A stretch of 64,000 nt of DNA from Chamaecrista fasciculata (Eukaryota; Streptophyta; Magnoliopsida; Fabales; Fabaceae). Both the position numbers and the translations under genes were made by a program. Shown one piece after another: positions 21,418-36,054 of the stretch (positions are counted from its first letter, which is position 1; each line of letters starts with the position of its first letter). Below the pieces are notes generated by a model, which saw only the letters and a program-made list of their open reading frames with translations, did no database searches and was not told where the DNA came from. The stretch spans positions 68,073-132,072 of the forward strand of contig QANZ01018613.1 of the NCBI GenBank assembly GCA_003254925.1, in the 5' to 3' direction.

Positions 21418-24400
21418 GCTGTTCTTGTTGAACTTCTTTTACCTTCTATGCTTGTTTGTTTTTAATTGCTTCACTTAGAGGCTTGACTACTAAATAATTT
21501 TATATATACTTTTTAATTCAGAATTTATAATAATGCTGTAAGGTCTTCTTTTTTGATGTCTCTCCTATGTTACCGTGTAAAGTTATCGAGATCACCTGAT
21601 ACAGAATACTTATCATTCGACATGCTTCTATTCACCTCCTAAATGATACTGATTGATGGATGAATCAAAGCATGGCCAGAATAATTTTGAATACTTCTAC
21701 ACTATTCTTTCTATGTTCTAGCTTCTTTCAGAGTTATAGTCATGAGTCCAAAAAGATAATTTTGAATGAAGACTCTACTTGGGATCATCTTAAGTCTTGT
21801 CTAGGATACATATCCAAAGTTATTTTTCTTTGTTTGTGAATCTTATGATTCAATACAATTTTCAATTCACGATTCTAAAAGCTGTTTTCCAATTCATAAT
21901 TCAAAAAGTCGTCACCCAATTCATGATTTATACCATTTTACCAAACTATGTAACCTTTTCACTTCTTAACTTTCTTGTATCACCTGCAATAAGTGTTCCC
22001 ATGTGACTTTGTCCTCGTCCAATTTAAGGATGAAAAAATTTCCCATTTGTGGGTGCTCTATGGGAATTGCCTGGCATGAAGTCAGCGATGAAGGGGATTC
22101 CTTTTTCTGGGTCTAGAATGGGGTATATTCTCACCCACTGCTGCTCCTAGTATTTGGGGATGGAGAGTATACTCCCTGCCCTGTGAGGGCTGTACTGTAT
22201 TGAAATGACTAGAACATCTAAATTTTCTATATCAGTAACTGTATAATTAATTTATAGTAATAAATTTCAGTATATGTCTATTTTTAGATGTATTTCACTG
22301 TATAATTATATTGTTTTGAATTTTAAAAAATTTACTTGAGTTCCATAAAGTTTTATAAATTTGGTGATTTTTGCAAGTTCTGGTATAGAAAGGATGACAG
22401 TGGAGTCTTAAAGCCTTAACAAGTTTCCTTTGGTGCTTGATATTGAATTTTGTTTCCTTTACCATTAGTCCTGTGGTTGTAAATTTTTCTTTTTAAATTT
22501 AATTTTACAGCAGCCTTAACTTTGATATTGACTATGTATTTTGCTGTTTTTCTTCATGCCTGTCTGTGTCATTCTCCAGGGGCATGTTGTTCAACAGAAG
22601 TCAAATAATTGTGGAAACCTTAATCCATTGCATAAGAACTCATCATCACACCATCAGAAACAAGGCTCGAAGCGCAACTCTAGTGGTCCACCTCCTTTTC
22701 CTGTGCCAATGCCTTATCACCAACCACCAGCCCCACCAGTTTTTCATTCTATGGTGCCTCCACCTCACATTGCTGTTCCTGGTTATGCTTTCCCTCCTGG
22801 TCCTGGAACATTTCCAAACGTTGAAAATCCTGTAGTGAAGCCTTCATCTCGGACACCAAGACCAACCTTTGCTCCACCTGCTCATGCTATTGATTCTAAA
22901 AGTGTTCCACCTTCTATGCAAGGGGATCCCAATGCTTATGTTAATCTTTCTAATGGGAGACCCCATATGCAGGAACAAGGTGACCATGTAAATAATAATT
23001 GGCATCATCTGAGGCCATTTCCCACCAGAGCAAACATTCCTGTGCAACATGGTATGGGAACAAGGGCCTTTGTAAGACCTCCAATTTATGGTCCACCTCC
23101 AGGATACATGATTGCCCCAGGCTTCCCAGGTAAATGTTCTTTTCATGATCCATTGCCTTACCATTTATGTATGCCTTTATTGAATGATTCAAGATACATC
23201 TCATCTATTTTTTTCTCTTATTTCCTGAATTTCTCCATTGGTTAGTTCTGTCATTCATTATTTCTGTCTTCTACTTAGGGCCGGCACCTGTATGGTATGT
23301 CCCTGTGGCTCCCCCAGGCTCTATAAGGGCACCCCATCCTCGGCACGTTTTTCCATATCATCTCCATCCAGGACCTCAGATGATGTCTCCTGAAACTCTA
23401 TCTTTGAGGGTTAGCATTGTTAAGCAGATTGAATATTACTTCAGGTCGGTAATTTTATTGTTGATCATGGATTTTATCTTGCTAGTGCTATTGTCTAAAG
23501 TTTAATATCTACCTTATATATCAGGGTTTACTTATCGTATAATAAGAGATGTTAACGTAGTATATTCTAGAATAAGATGGATGGATTAATTTAACTTCTA
23601 GATGAGATTGTTCCCTTAGACGATGAAGTGGATCTGACTTCTAGTCTTGGGAAGTGAAAGAAAGATGATAATTGCCTTCTCTATTAGGTTTTAAGATTCC
23701 AAGTTGTGCTGGAGAAAGTGGTAATAATTGTGATTGAATATTGAAAGTTTCTTAAGAACTCCTGTAATCTAGTTTATTTGCTGCGGGAATATACAAGTCT
23801 AATTAATATGATAAAGATTGCTCATACTACAAATTCCTGACCACAGAGCCTTCTCTTGCAGTGATGAAAATCTTCAGAATGACCATTATCTTATTTCCTT
23901 GATGGATGACCAAGGATGGGTTCCAATATCCACCATTGCTGGCTTTAAAAGGGTTTGTTTATAAATAATTTACCTCTTAATTCTGTTATAATTTTTAGAT
24001 ATGTATGCTATTTGTATGTGCATTTTCTAGTCTGTATTATTCACACTACCCTATAAGATTTCAATTGTTTATATGTAAATTCTTTTCTAAATTATCTTAT
24101 TCTAAACTTTTAATACTGTAATTCTCATGCTATTTTCAAAATTTTGGTAGGTCAAGAAGATGAGCACGGACATACCATTCATCCTTGATGCGCTGCGGAG
24201 CTCTAATGCTGTAGAAGTGCAGGTTAGATTTTTTCTTGGGTGTTTCTATTTTACCAATTTTGGTATTTCTACTGCATCCGTGCTGGTGGAGATGGCCTTT
24301 TGTTTTGCTTTGACTCTGCAATCTAGTTTGTTGATTTAATTACTTGTTTTGCTCAGGTTGTTCATTTTGTTGTTATTATTGTTTTTCTTACAATGTTAAT

Positions 24401-27400
24401 GCCACAAAGCAGAGCCACAGAAAGGTGCATGGTGCTCTTTTTGTGCTCCTATACATTACTTTTTGAACATTGTCTGAAATCTGAAATGCAACTTCCTCTT
24501 TTAGTTATTGACAGTAGTTTTGGTCTTTCCTTAACTTGGAATATCTTATTGTCAAAATGAAGGTAATCAAAGGCAACAGGTGTCAGACTCCTAAAACACC
24601 TTGGAATATCTTAAACATTGATCATTTTGCTCTTTTGTGTTCTAGTTCTTTATTCAAATGAGTGTATAGTTCAATATTGAAGCATTTTCGTTTAAATTGT
24701 TTCATCACAAGACAAGTAAGAGTTAAAACATTATGTTAAGTTTCCTTTTCTCCTATTGGGCATTAATATCAATTCTTTAAAAATTGGGCACAGACATCAT
24801 GACCATTTAAAGCAACCTTGAGTTTTAATTTCTTTTAAATACATTACTAAAGACACTAAGTGTTACTGTTACATCATATTTTTCAAAAGGTATTTATTTT
24901 GGAATACTTTTATCTTATTCAAGTTTCCATATGTAATTTAGATGTGTCCAACTTTTGAGAATTAAAAAGTGCTGCAAAATGAGAAAAATCATTTGACCTT
25001 GCCTAGTTTATACTAAATTATAACATGACTTTAATAAACAAAATAAGCAATTAGAGATGCCTTTCCTTTTTTGAGATAGAGATCTTAAGTTCTTGACAAT
25101 TAACACAAAGGAATAGCAAAATACAATTGGAGCCGGGTTTATTTTACCGAGCATGAAAGGCATGAAAATTTGCTGACACCTTAGCAAGTGATTAGATTTA
25201 TAGATGGACTAAACTTCTATCAGGTTCTTTATATCTTTGCTGTAGGTTCATCATTGAGTATAAAACACATGACAAGATTTTTTTTGCATGACCAATTAGA
25301 AAATATTAAATAGAACTTTTTGCCTGATCAATTATAGTAAAAAGAAAACATAAATCAAGCATATGATTTGAAGAACCTTATGTGAAAGATATTAGGATTT
25401 AGGAACTTCATATAAGTTTTTCCTTATTTAATTTGGTGGTTTTTCTTAGTTGTCCTTATTGTTACTTATGTTGTTTCCATAGGATGAAAAGATTAGGAGA
25501 CGCAATAATTGGTCAAAATGGATTCGAGTTTCCCCAAGAAATTCAGCATCATCAGTGGCTGAGAGTCAGCAGAGCCAACCAGTGGAAGATGCTACCAGAT
25601 CTGTTGAAAATTTTGATGCTACCAAATCTGTTGATAATTTTAATGCTACTAAAGATACTACTAATGCAATTTCTGAAGCCACTCTTGAAGATACTGTGCA
25701 GAATGCAACCATAGTGGAGCAGATGCAACCAAACACAGATAGTTCAGAAGCTTCAAAAATGGAAACAGAACATGATTCTGAGTGTCGTCTTTCCAGTATT
25801 AAATCAGAAGCAATAACTGGTGAAAGCGTCAAATTTACTGATCTTGACACCAGCAACAATAATTTATGCATCTCCTCCAAAGACACTGCGCTGGATAAGT
25901 TTGAAGATAATGAGACAGGAAATGTGGATGTTTTGGCTGATATGGATGTCAGAGACCTTTCAAATGATTTTGCAACCACATTTATGCTTGATGAGGAGTT
26001 AGAGATTGAACACAATATGCAAAAGAAAACTGATTTTTCTTCCTCTAGGAGGTAAGAAATATATTTAATGCTTGCAGGTTAGAATGTCCTAGGAATGACT
26101 ATTGGCGGGGCTATCATGGCTTGGATGTCAAATGGAAAGAATTGGTCAAAATTTTAATGTCTTCAAAAATGTCTTGTAGAATTTTTTTAGACGTGTATAG
26201 TTTATGATACAAAAATGTCTTGTATCATGGCTTGGATGTCAAATGGAAAGAGTTGGTCAAAATTTTAATGTCGTTAAAAATGTCTTGTAGAATTTTTTAG
26301 ACATGTATGGTTTATGATCACAGCAAGGTTTACACAGCATTGGCTAAGGGCCTGTTCAGCTGTGCTGCAAAGTTTCTGCTTTTTTGAAATTCACCTTTTA
26401 AATTTTTGTTTGGGAAGCACTATAACAAAGAAACAGTTTTGTGTTTGTTAAATCATACAATGAGTTTTTTTAACAATTTCAGCCAAACATAAAATAATTT
26501 TTTTAAAAATAAGTGTTTTTTACCGTTAGAAAAGTAATTTTATTTTCTGAGTTGATAATAGTTAAAAAGTTATATCAATAAATGCTCTCGATTTCTAATT
26601 TTAGCAACATAAAGAATGGCAATAGATTATTTTCTTGCTTTTGTCATTTAAGTGTAATTAATATTCACATTTTATTTCACTCCCATAAAATGGAATTTAC
26701 TTTTCCAAAAGGATTGATGACGAAGATGATGAGGTGGTTGTTGATGACCAGGATGTTCAGAGACTTGTTATTGTTACCCAGGTATTGTTGTTAATAAGCT
26801 AATTATAGCTACAAAATGCATGTTCTTTTTTCCCTCGTAAGCGGATATTCATTTATTTTCTAAAAGTGATGAAGAATGGGAAAAGAATACTTAGACTGCT
26901 TGGTCAGTGGTATGGATAACTGTTAGTAGATCAAGAATTAAGCCATCAACTAAGGCTTGAAAAGGGACTTCATTACTATTTCCTTTTTTTTTAAGCATGT
27001 TTTTTTTTTTTCCCTCTATAAATCCTCGGTTGTAGATCTAAGTCAACATGGTGATGGAATAAAATACCAACATTTGTTTTCTCCCCTCCCTTGCCCTCCC
27101 TCTTTGGTGGGTTGTTCATAGGGAGGTATCTAACTCTGACCCAGTGCTGTTGTTGGAAGATTCTCATATTCAATGTTGACCAGCCGGAAACTCTCTAACA
27201 CCACTGCTGATCCAACACAGCCACCCTTAGCCACTGAACCCATGAAGTCACTACACAATTAAGAGCAGAACCCCAAAATTGGTCCAAGTCTAGAATTTTG
27301 TCTCATTACTACCACACATTCCATCTTTCCAGGATCATGAAGCCATTCACTAGACCTTGTTTTTCTTTATTGCTTTCCTCACTTTCCCTCATTGGCAAAC

Positions 27401-30400
27401 TCTTGGAAGCATTTTCAATGTATTTCAGGGTTGAATCTATTCCTGGGGTTCAAATTGAGGGTTTTCTAAGACATAGTATTTTGGACACACATAGCAACTC
27501 CTTATGGTAATTTCAGACTTTGAAACTTGCCATGGACAATACTAGGGACAAATTTGAAAAGAGGCTAAAAAATATTGTGGATAAGTATTATGTTGATTGA
27601 ATGTGGTGTGAAGTTTTTTTGGGTGCCATGACCTTGTTAGGTCAGCAACTTAATGGTAAGACACAAGAGCTCATCATTTTGTCCTCTCCTTCTCAAAATC
27701 ATTGTAACTTGTCAAGAGTAAATTTCCAAAGGTAGATGGCACACCTAAAGCTCACCAAAACACTAACAACTTAATACATTTAATTACAGCCATTGGAGAA
27801 TGTAGAAAAGGATGTGCCAAAGATTCAGGGATAAAACTGTATTTGGTCTATGAATCTGCAGCATAGCGTTAGTGGTATTCTTGTTAGGTACCACTGTCCA
27901 AATGAAAGACTTAACATTTGAAAACAGTCCTTATTAGGAGAAGTCATTAAAAGAATTTGGTACTTACATGTAAAGGATCTAGACAGATCAATGAACAGAT
28001 ATTCAGATTAGGAAAAAAGTTGCATGGTATCTATGAGAAGTAGAAGGGGGTGTTCATCCTGAGTATATCACATTCAAATTCCTAGAAAAAAATAAACTTT
28101 CAAGAGACACTGAAATCCTTAATGGGGGGGAAAGTTGGGAGTGGAAATTTTAGGCAAAGAACTATTCTTCACCCAATGATCCTCCCAAAACTTTATGCAA
28201 CCCTCCTACTGCCCAATCTTAAGGAAACCAATGGTCTGAGTAATTCATAACCCTTGAAAGCGAATTTTCATTGACTCCCATGAGTTGTGATGAGCTTTAG
28301 GTTGGCACACACACCACCCATTCTATTGTAAGCCTTATTGCAAATTACATGGTGACATTATGAAGTTGTCACAATAGGAAAATGCCATAGCCAATTTACC
28401 TTCCTACTATCTAACACGGTGGTCCCCATGCCCTTGTTGACTCAACAACTACTGCATAAAAATTTCCTCTTGGTTTTCACAATTCTGTGAACTACGCTCA
28501 CTTGGATTTGAAAAGAGTAGACTACATTCCTTAAACTGAATTGATGAACTTTAAAATGACTTTAAAGCGTTTTAATGGCTTTGAAGAGGCTGGAACTGCA
28601 TGACTATAGCATTGTGTTTTTACTTCATACTCGATTTTGGGATTGAGTAAATATTGTTTACCTTTCAGTTTTTATGAAACTAACCATATTAAGTGGATTT
28701 TTAATTGCACTGAATAGATTATTTATTTAATTTTGTATTTTACTGTACAGAATAGTGATATTAAACAAGGATCTAAAGTTGATGGCAGCGAATCACAATC
28801 CATTTCCAGTGAACTTGCTTCTGCAATAAATGATGGTCTTTATTTCTATGAACAGGTTAATAAAATACTTTGTTTTTATTCTTACCAATCTTGTACATCA
28901 TCTCCATTTTTTTTTACATTGAATTTTGAGTTGTCCATCTAATTATCTGCAGGAAATTAAAAATAGGCGGTCCAATCGTAGAAAGAACAATTTTAATAAT
29001 AAAGATCAAAAGTTAAAATCTGCAAACAGTAGTCCAGGAGTTTCAAATATGAAGGTCGGTGAAAGTATCAGTGAAAACATTGCCTTTGAAGAGGCCGGGA
29101 CCACTAATTTCCGAAGGAAACAAAAAGGCTTTAACAAGCAACAGTCTTCCCATAAACAGCGGTTTTTCTCCAGCAATTTTAGAAATCATGGAACTGGCCG
29201 TAACTCTCTTGGGATCATATCTGAAAGTCCACCAAGTAACTCGGTTGGGTTTTTCTTTTCTTCTACACCTCCTGAAAATCACAGGTCAGTTCAGAATTTG
29301 TCTGTTCCCAAGCTAATAGCGTTGTGATATTGGTTTGCTATCTTTATTTTTTCCCTTTTTTATGAGGAAGAATATCAATTAATCATTGCTACAAAGAGCT
29401 TATTGTACGTTGACCATCCAAAATGAAATGATATGACAATTTTTTGATTGATGGTTATGAAACTATTTCTTATAATTTCCTCAATCTGGCAGTCTCAAGC
29501 CTTCCAAATTGAGTTGTTCACCACATGGGGGTCTCTCTGGTAGTAGCCCACCTGTGGGTTCCTTGCCAAAGTCTTTTCCACCATTTCAGCATCCAAGTCA
29601 CCAACTTCTAGAAGAAAATGGTTTTAAACAGCAGAAGTAAGTGATAGTGCTAATGCTTATTATAGTATGTGAGTGTGGGACTGTATAGGATATACAGTAT
29701 TTTCAAAATTATTTACCTTTGTTTTCTTCCTTTTAGGTACTTGAAGTATCATAAGCGGTGCCTGAACGACAGAAAGAAACTTGGAATTGGCTGCAGTGAG
29801 GTTGACTACATCTCTTAATTTCCTTTGAAAAAATATTTAAGTTAACAAGTTTTAGTTGCATTCCTTCTTTAGTGGTATGTTGGTTGATTCATTTTTCCAA
29901 TACTTTGTATTTCTCAATGGGTACCCTATAAAGTTTACCACTTGGGTCTGAATATGAGGAGTTGCCAAAGAAATTTACACGGTCCAGGTAGGGGGATGGT
30001 GATGGGTAAGAGTATGCAACCCATGCCCTTCCATTTATATTTATATTTATATTTATATTTATTATTATTTAATTATAATCTTTATGTGAAATTTGTAATG
30101 TCTAAACTTTATGTGTAGATAAATTGTAGAATTATAATGGCAAAATGTTGATTATTTTGCACATGTTGGAGTAATTTGACAGTACATTCATATCTATGAT
30201 TTTTTTTTACGTTATAAGTGAAAAGAATGATATGGATAAGTTTTATGTTGATAACAAAAATATTCAATTTAAAATTTATCTGGGTTTGAATTTGGTATGA
30301 GAATTACCAAGTGTTGGACCTGAGGATGAGAATTGATCTTTATACCCGCTCGAGTTTGGGACTGCAGATGGGAAATATAATACCTTACCCATGCCCTCAT

Positions 30401-33400
30401 TATGATTATCCCAGTTTTTGTTTATACTGTTTTGCATGCAAATTTTGAACTGTTCAGTTATTCTTTATTATTAGAATTTCAGTTTTTTTTTTTCCTTCAA
30501 AAGTGCATATATGATTATAATATCTGGTTTCTGAAAATTGTGGACAACTTTGACACCTAATAGTTTCGATCTTAAGTTGTGATTGTTGTGAAGTATTGTT
30601 TGTTTGGTTGCTTCTTGTAAAAACTACTCGTGTTCCCTATAATCTCTTCATATCATTTACAAATTTAGCATTCAATTTTCTGAGTTTGTACAGTTTAGAT
30701 TATGTAATTGCTTATTCCAATAAGGTTTGTGTGTGTATATGCAGGAAATGAATACATTATACCGGTTCTGGTCATACTTTCTTAGAGACATGTTTGTTCC
30801 TTCCATGTACAATGAATTTAGGAAATTAGCAACGGAAGATGCATCTGCTAATTATTATTATGGGATAGAGTGCCTTTTCAGGTTCTACAGGTATCAATTT
30901 CTTGTTATGCTTTTAACTTCATAAGTTGCAGTTAGAACTATTATTCAGCTTCTATCCTCTGTTTCACTCATTTCAAATAAGGAAAATGTGAAGAAGAGGA
31001 CAACATATCCTTCCTTCATTAAGTAGGAAAATAAAATAATAAAATAAAATAAAAAACAGTGAACATAGAACTGCTAGAAGTTGTCTGACCTCTTGACATA
31101 TTACAAGGAAACTTTTCATAAACCATGCTTAGAACACTAAAGAAAAGCCACCCTCTCTCTAATATCTTCAAGGGCTGAGAAACACCATTAAAACTCCCAT
31201 TTTATCCAACCACATATTCCTGAATACAGCACAAAATGCTCACTGCCTAATGTTCTTAGCTAATTTTGCAAGATTGCTAAAGATCATAGGATTGTAAGAT
31301 ACTAATCTTGCCTGCCAAAATCTTGCCCGATCTTATGTGGGGTGGAATTTTAGTGGGATCATGAGATTGCAATCTTGCCAAGCAATATAGATGGGGATGG
31401 GATTTTACCTGTCCCAGCATGACTGAATATATATATATATATATATATTTCTATACTACTGTATATGGCTTTGGAGCCTTTTGGTATTGGTTCTCTCAAA
31501 ATCATATATAATGTTATCAATAATATATAATTGATATATTTATTTCAATGAATTTTAAAAAATAACTTCCCATTTTCTCAACACTTATGCAACCTCTCAT
31601 AACTTTCACTATCTTCTACCATTTTCTCTTACTCATGTAGACATTTAATAAATTTCATGTCCATAAAAAATAATTCTAAATTTAAACAATTTTGATGTTT
31701 AACAAATTTATAATTCAAAATAAACTGGCATGCAAAGCACAATAGTATATATAAATATATTTGAAGAAAGATCATAACAGTGTTTTGTAGAGGAGCCAAT
31801 GCCCCAAAACACTGCAGGCACAGCAGCAGCAGCAGAACAAGTGTATTCAGAGGAGTTGATCTAGGCAGCTTCTTTTCACTATCTTTCTCCTTTGCATGCT
31901 TGCTGCTTGTATCTTCTAGTGCTGTGCTGTTTGCCTTAATTTTCTTCTCTCTTGTGCTGGGTTTTCTTCCTCACCCTTTTTGTTCTGTATTTCTAGTTCT
32001 GCCATGTTCTTCTTGGCCTCTTCTGTTCTGTAAGCCGAGACAGGGCTCCACTTCAAATCATAAATATATACGAACGTATATCTATGATAATTTTGTTCTT
32101 AGTGAATCACCACAGGTGGTTTCTTGCTTCACCTTTGTGTTTTACACTTCTTGTTACAGCAAACATGAGTACAGTGTGAGAATAAATTTAATACTCTGTT
32201 ATGGATGATTCTGTGTTCTGCTGTGCATGATTTCTAAAACCAATCATTCATATGTCTGGCCTATGTAACATTATTTTATTCTGACTTGGTGCTGGATTCT
32301 TTGTTGTGTTTGATTTGATATCTGCAACCAATTACTTTGATTAGAATTTGTTGTGATTCTAATAGTTTTATGTGTTTTTATTTACGTTACTATATTTTTT
32401 TGGTCATAAATAACAGGATGTTAGAATTCCCAGTATAATTTTATGATTTAGTTTATTTTATGCATGGTTTTAGCCTCCTTATTCTGTTCCAAAACTCAAA
32501 TATATCCTGAGAATGACATGTGAAATTCATAAATAGCTGCCTCCTTGAAGAAAGAGAGGGGAGTGAGCTTTTTCAAACTATGCTTACACATAACAGATAT
32601 ACTGTGTATTCGAGCTCTGCTGATCTGCAATGCCTGTTGGGAAAAAAAAAAACAGATTTAGCTGCATTTTCAGTGGCTTTTTTCTTAAGGAAAAACAATT
32701 GGTGGACAAGTACACTTGTAATTTTGAATTATTCTTTGTTTCAGTTATGGCTTGGAGAAGGAATTCAGTGAAGATCTGTATAAGGATTTTGAGCAGCTAA
32801 CTCTGGATTTTTACCATAAAGGCAATTTATATGGGCTGGAGAAATATTGGTAATTTACTCTTAAAATTTTACTGAATATTTGTGTTTTTCAGTTTTCTTC
32901 AATCCTTTCCCTTATTTCATATAATCAATATGTTCAATTATTGGCAGTGAGATGAGTTTATAATGTTTCTTTAGGTGAGGGAAAAAGGATAAAGGAATTG
33001 TTACTTGTTAGAGTTTAGACATTCATTTGGGGACAAGATTTCTATTGAATTTCTTATTTATTTTTCCTCTTGTTTGAGTTTAGAATTTGCTTTTTTAATA
33101 CAGAAGCACTGTTTATTCCAGAAATAGTAAATTACAAAAGTGCCGAATGCATTTAGATAGTGAAAATGTGTATAGTAACTTACAAGTATACTATTTTTCT
33201 TAGAATGTTACATATGATCCAGCAAGTCTAACATGTTTAACTGAAGATCAGTCACCTATTGGTTTAGTTAATGTAAAGTATAAGACATGAAAATAATATT
33301 CACAATTCATATTACGCTTGAAGCAGGATCATGGTTAGTGTTGTGATGGATTTTGTGGTTTGATTGGAGACAGAAACAAAAGCAGCCATGAACTTCTTTC

Positions 33401-33890
33401 CTGTTCAAAAAAAATTACTGATCACATAATTTGTAATTTTTAGTAGTTTGGTACCATGTAGACTAATTTTATTTGAGTTTTTTATTTTTGATGTTTGGAC
33501 CATGTTCTAAAGAAATACTACCAGGGCTTGAATTTCATGAATCGACTGGATTTGCACCTTTTATAACTTGCTTCCTTTCCTATGTATTTTTACATCAATG
33601 TTAAATTCAAAATTTTGCTATTTTTTTAAGATGTTAAATGTAGTATATAAGACTTTTTTTAAAAAAAAATCAGCTGAGTGTTTGGGATATTATTGCACTG
33701 TCATCATTCTTGCACTTGCTTATTTGCTTGCTATTTTTGCAGGGCTTTTCACCACTATCGTGCAAGACGTGACCAGAAAGAGCCGCTAAGCAAACACCCG
33801 GAACTTGATAAGTTGCTCAGAGAAGAATACCGAAGTTTGGAATATTTTCGTGCTAAAGAAAAGAAGACAGCGAAAGAGGGCATCAACTAA
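20792..33890 (+). CDS. LARP1A: La-related protein 1A (La motif plus DM15 repeats)
   Basis: Fourteen coding exons: 20792-21058, 22580-23129, 23279-23444, 23862-23952, 24151-24222, 25483-26051, 26712-26781, 28751-28855, 28953-29284, 29493-29636, 29737-29800, 30745-30890, 32745-32849, 33743-33890. All junctions are GT-AG, phases agree, and the sum is 943 codons with the stop. The protein has an N-terminal KSPWKTP motif, a Pro-rich region (residues about 115-308) and a La motif at about 310-395 ([34 protein letters not shown]). An acidic Ser/Thr-rich linker leads to the C-terminal DM15 region from about 789 ([50 protein letters not shown]-like). DM15 in LARP1 proteins binds 5' TOP mRNA and the cap under TOR control. 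Arabidopsis LARP1a also acts with XRN4 in heat-induced mRNA decay. DM15 marks this as the LARP1A rather than the short 1B/1C type. The ATG at 20792 is the first in frame. Confidence 0.93.
21183..21318. repeat. 68-bp tandem duplication in LARP1A intron 1
   Basis: GACATTGATATCTTTTTATG and the following bases recur with a period of 68 bp (21183 and 21251). A more diverged third copy starts near 21092, just inside the intron. Confidence 0.85.
21356..21418. repeat. (TTG)n microsatellite in LARP1A intron 1
   Basis: About 21 uninterrupted TTG/GTT triplets. Intronic, so not coding. Confidence 0.97.
26112..26325. repeat. about 110-bp tandem duplication in LARP1A intron 6
   Basis: TATCATGGCTTGGATGTCAA and the following roughly 95 bp occur twice (about 26112 and 26223), with a few differences. 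Confidence 0.85.
26782..28750 (+). other. LARP1A intron 7, 1.97 kb
   Basis: The largest intron of the gene. It contains non-coding sequence with long non-T-rich stretches (about 27010-28560), unlike the flanking intron sequence. That suggests an old insertion, but no ends or domains were recognised. Confidence 0.4.
30891..32744 (+). other. LARP1A intron 12, 1.85 kb, with a (TA)n run
   Basis: It separates two DM15 exons. It contains an AT dinucleotide run at 31427-31448 and a C/T-rich block at about 31780-32210 open in one frame but without recognisable domains. Probably an old insertion. Confidence 0.4.
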
Positions 33891-34380
33891 ATCATTAGTG
33901 ATGCTGAATCCTCTGGAGAGTTTTTTGTATGGCGTCCCCAATTTTGAACTGAAACCTGACAACTTGATGACATGTGAGTTGGAGAAGCAGCCTGCTTTTT
34001 TTGATTGAACGCAAAGGGCAAGATTGTTTTTGTTTGTTCTACATTGGTTTTGATTTGCTTATGCCTTCTTGCCTGTGTGAGGGCTGCTGATTCCGGAGTC
34101 TCCCAAAGCTTCTGAAGCTCGCAAATGAGTCCTTTTATTTGCTGGATCTTTAGACTTTGAGGATGATATGTTGTACATAATCTGATAGACTAGACTAGAA
34201 AACAAAAATTGCTCCCAAAAAAAACAAAAAAAAAAACTAGAGAACAACAAAAGAAGGAAAGGGCCCTTTTGTGTTTTTGGCAATGGTATAAAAAAGGGGG
34301 AAGATTTTGTACTTGATAGCTTTGCCAAATGTGAACAGTAAAATTGAGTTTTACTGTAACATAATGTGCTCAATTGGTCA
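33891..34380 (+). other. LARP1A 3' UTR and 3' flank
   Basis: Non-coding sequence after the stop, with no certain poly-A signal. T-rich and A-rich runs around 34200-34240 mark the likely end of the transcript. Confidence 0.4.
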
Positions 34381-34823
34381 CAGTCTTTCTTTCTTTCTTC
34401 TTTTTCGCTTTGATTTGGTTGTGAAATCCTTCATAACGACGATGAAGGCAACCAAACCAAAGCATGCCTTTAAGTAGATCAAAAGAAGATTAAAATCATG
34501 GGTTTGATAAGCAAATAATAGAATCATGTGTCGGTAGTTGAATTGATTAGCAAATAGTAGAATCATGTGTCGATAGTTGAATTGATTAGCAAAGATTGTG
34601 TATATATATCAGCCGAGGTGATGTGGTCCACGAGTTTTCAATGCTGGCTAAATGTTACATGTGAATATTGAAGGAATATAGAAGAGAAAAGCCAGATAAG
34701 AAACAAAGTCATAACTAGCATGAAGTGAGAAATTAGTTGGTCTAGGAGATCTATTAATTATTTAATTTAGTCTTCAAAGTTAATTTTAAGTAATTCTTTT
34801 ATGATAAATGTATTATTTTATTA

Positions 34824-35361
34824 GGTCAAAGGATTATTTTGGTCCTAAATGTATGACCTAATGTTCATTTTGGTCTATTATGTTTCAAAATGTTCAAATT
34901 GGTCATAGATGTTAACAAAATTATTCATTTTGGTCTTAAATGTTGGTAAAATGTTTCATTTTGGTCTCAAACTATTGAATTTGATCATATTTCTCTCGTC
35001 TTTCATTTCAAATTCAAATGACTTGTTAAGAGCAACTCGTAGCTCTGAATACGTCGCATTCGAATTTGAAACGAGAGAGATATGATCAACTTTGTTTGTT
35101 TGACCATGAAACGAGAAGTCTACTTTTAGGACCAATTTGACCTCGTTTGTTGACGGCTCCAACTGGATAGCGAAAGTACTTTTCGAAAACAATACGTAGC
35201 TCTAAACTTATCACGATTGAACTTGAAACAAGTCATTTTCAATTGTTGGTACCAAAATGAAACATTTTACAAACATTTAGGACCAATTTGAACATTTTGA
35301 AACATAATGGACCAAGATGAACATCAGAGTATACATTTAGGACCAAAATAAACCTTTAACC
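34824..35361. mobile_element. Mutator-like MITE, family B copy 2
   Basis: Ends GGTCAAAGGATTATTTTGGT and the inverse of ...AAAATAAACCTTTAACC are flanked by 9-mers ATTTTATTA (34815-34823) and ATTGTATTA (35362-35370), 8 of 9 identical. It is homologous through most of its length to 16551-17035. It carries an extra repeated GGTCTTAAATGTTGG block and lies about 0.9 kb downstream of the LARP1A stop. Confidence 0.85.
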
Positions 35362-36054
35362 ATTGTATTATCAATTTTACTTTGATTTCTTTAATCTTAT
35401 GTTTTGTTAACAAAACTAGCTTATCTAACTCTTCAACTCCCCTCTCCTTAAAAAAAAAAAAGGAGCAAATTTAGACAAAGTTTTTTAATACACATTTGAC
35501 GTGAAAAAAATTATGTTTAACTAGTGCATGATTAATCATAAAAATGAAAGAATGTAAATTAAATTTGTGAATAAAAGAACTTTATAATAAAGATAAGTTT
35601 TTTTTCCCTCTAATTCATAAAAATTTTATCTTATTCCAACGTTGTCGAGTTCACGAGTTGTACACATTTTAAGGCACTTTAGGAATGAAATATATCACTC
35701 CTAATTACTCCCACCTTACCACCCTACCTAAGTGATGCGGAACAGTTTTTTTTTTTTTTTAAATTACTATCTTGTGTTATAGGTTTCAACTTGAATTTCT
35801 ATCGTAGTCAACTATTGGATTAAAAATAGCAGAGCTTTTGAATTTCACTAGCTCAAAAATAAAACAAGTCTTTAGACTTCAGCACTTATCCATCGATAGT
35901 TTTAGTTTCTTCCAAGTATGGTATAATGAAGAACCTTTACTCGTTTCCTTGTAACTAGTATATTTAGTTTGCTTTATAACATAATTTGTCCCATCTTACT
36001 ATATATAATCACAACAAATGAAAAGGACTCACAGTTATCTCCACATCTAAATTA
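35362..36054. other. gene-free spacer between the convergent LARP1A and AK6 genes
   Basis: AT-rich, no supported features. Confidence 0.4.

Noticed and set aside
22844-23204. Minus-strand frames across LARP1A exon 2
   Set aside because: Antisense of the proline-rich exon, which keeps stops rare.
25566-26015. 149-codon open frame on the minus strand
   Set aside because: It overlaps LARP1A exon 6 completely and is its antisense shadow.
31780-32208. 142-codon frame inside LARP1A intron 12
   Set aside because: Composition is C/T-rich and Leu/Ser-biased; no domain, and it lies within a well-supported intron.
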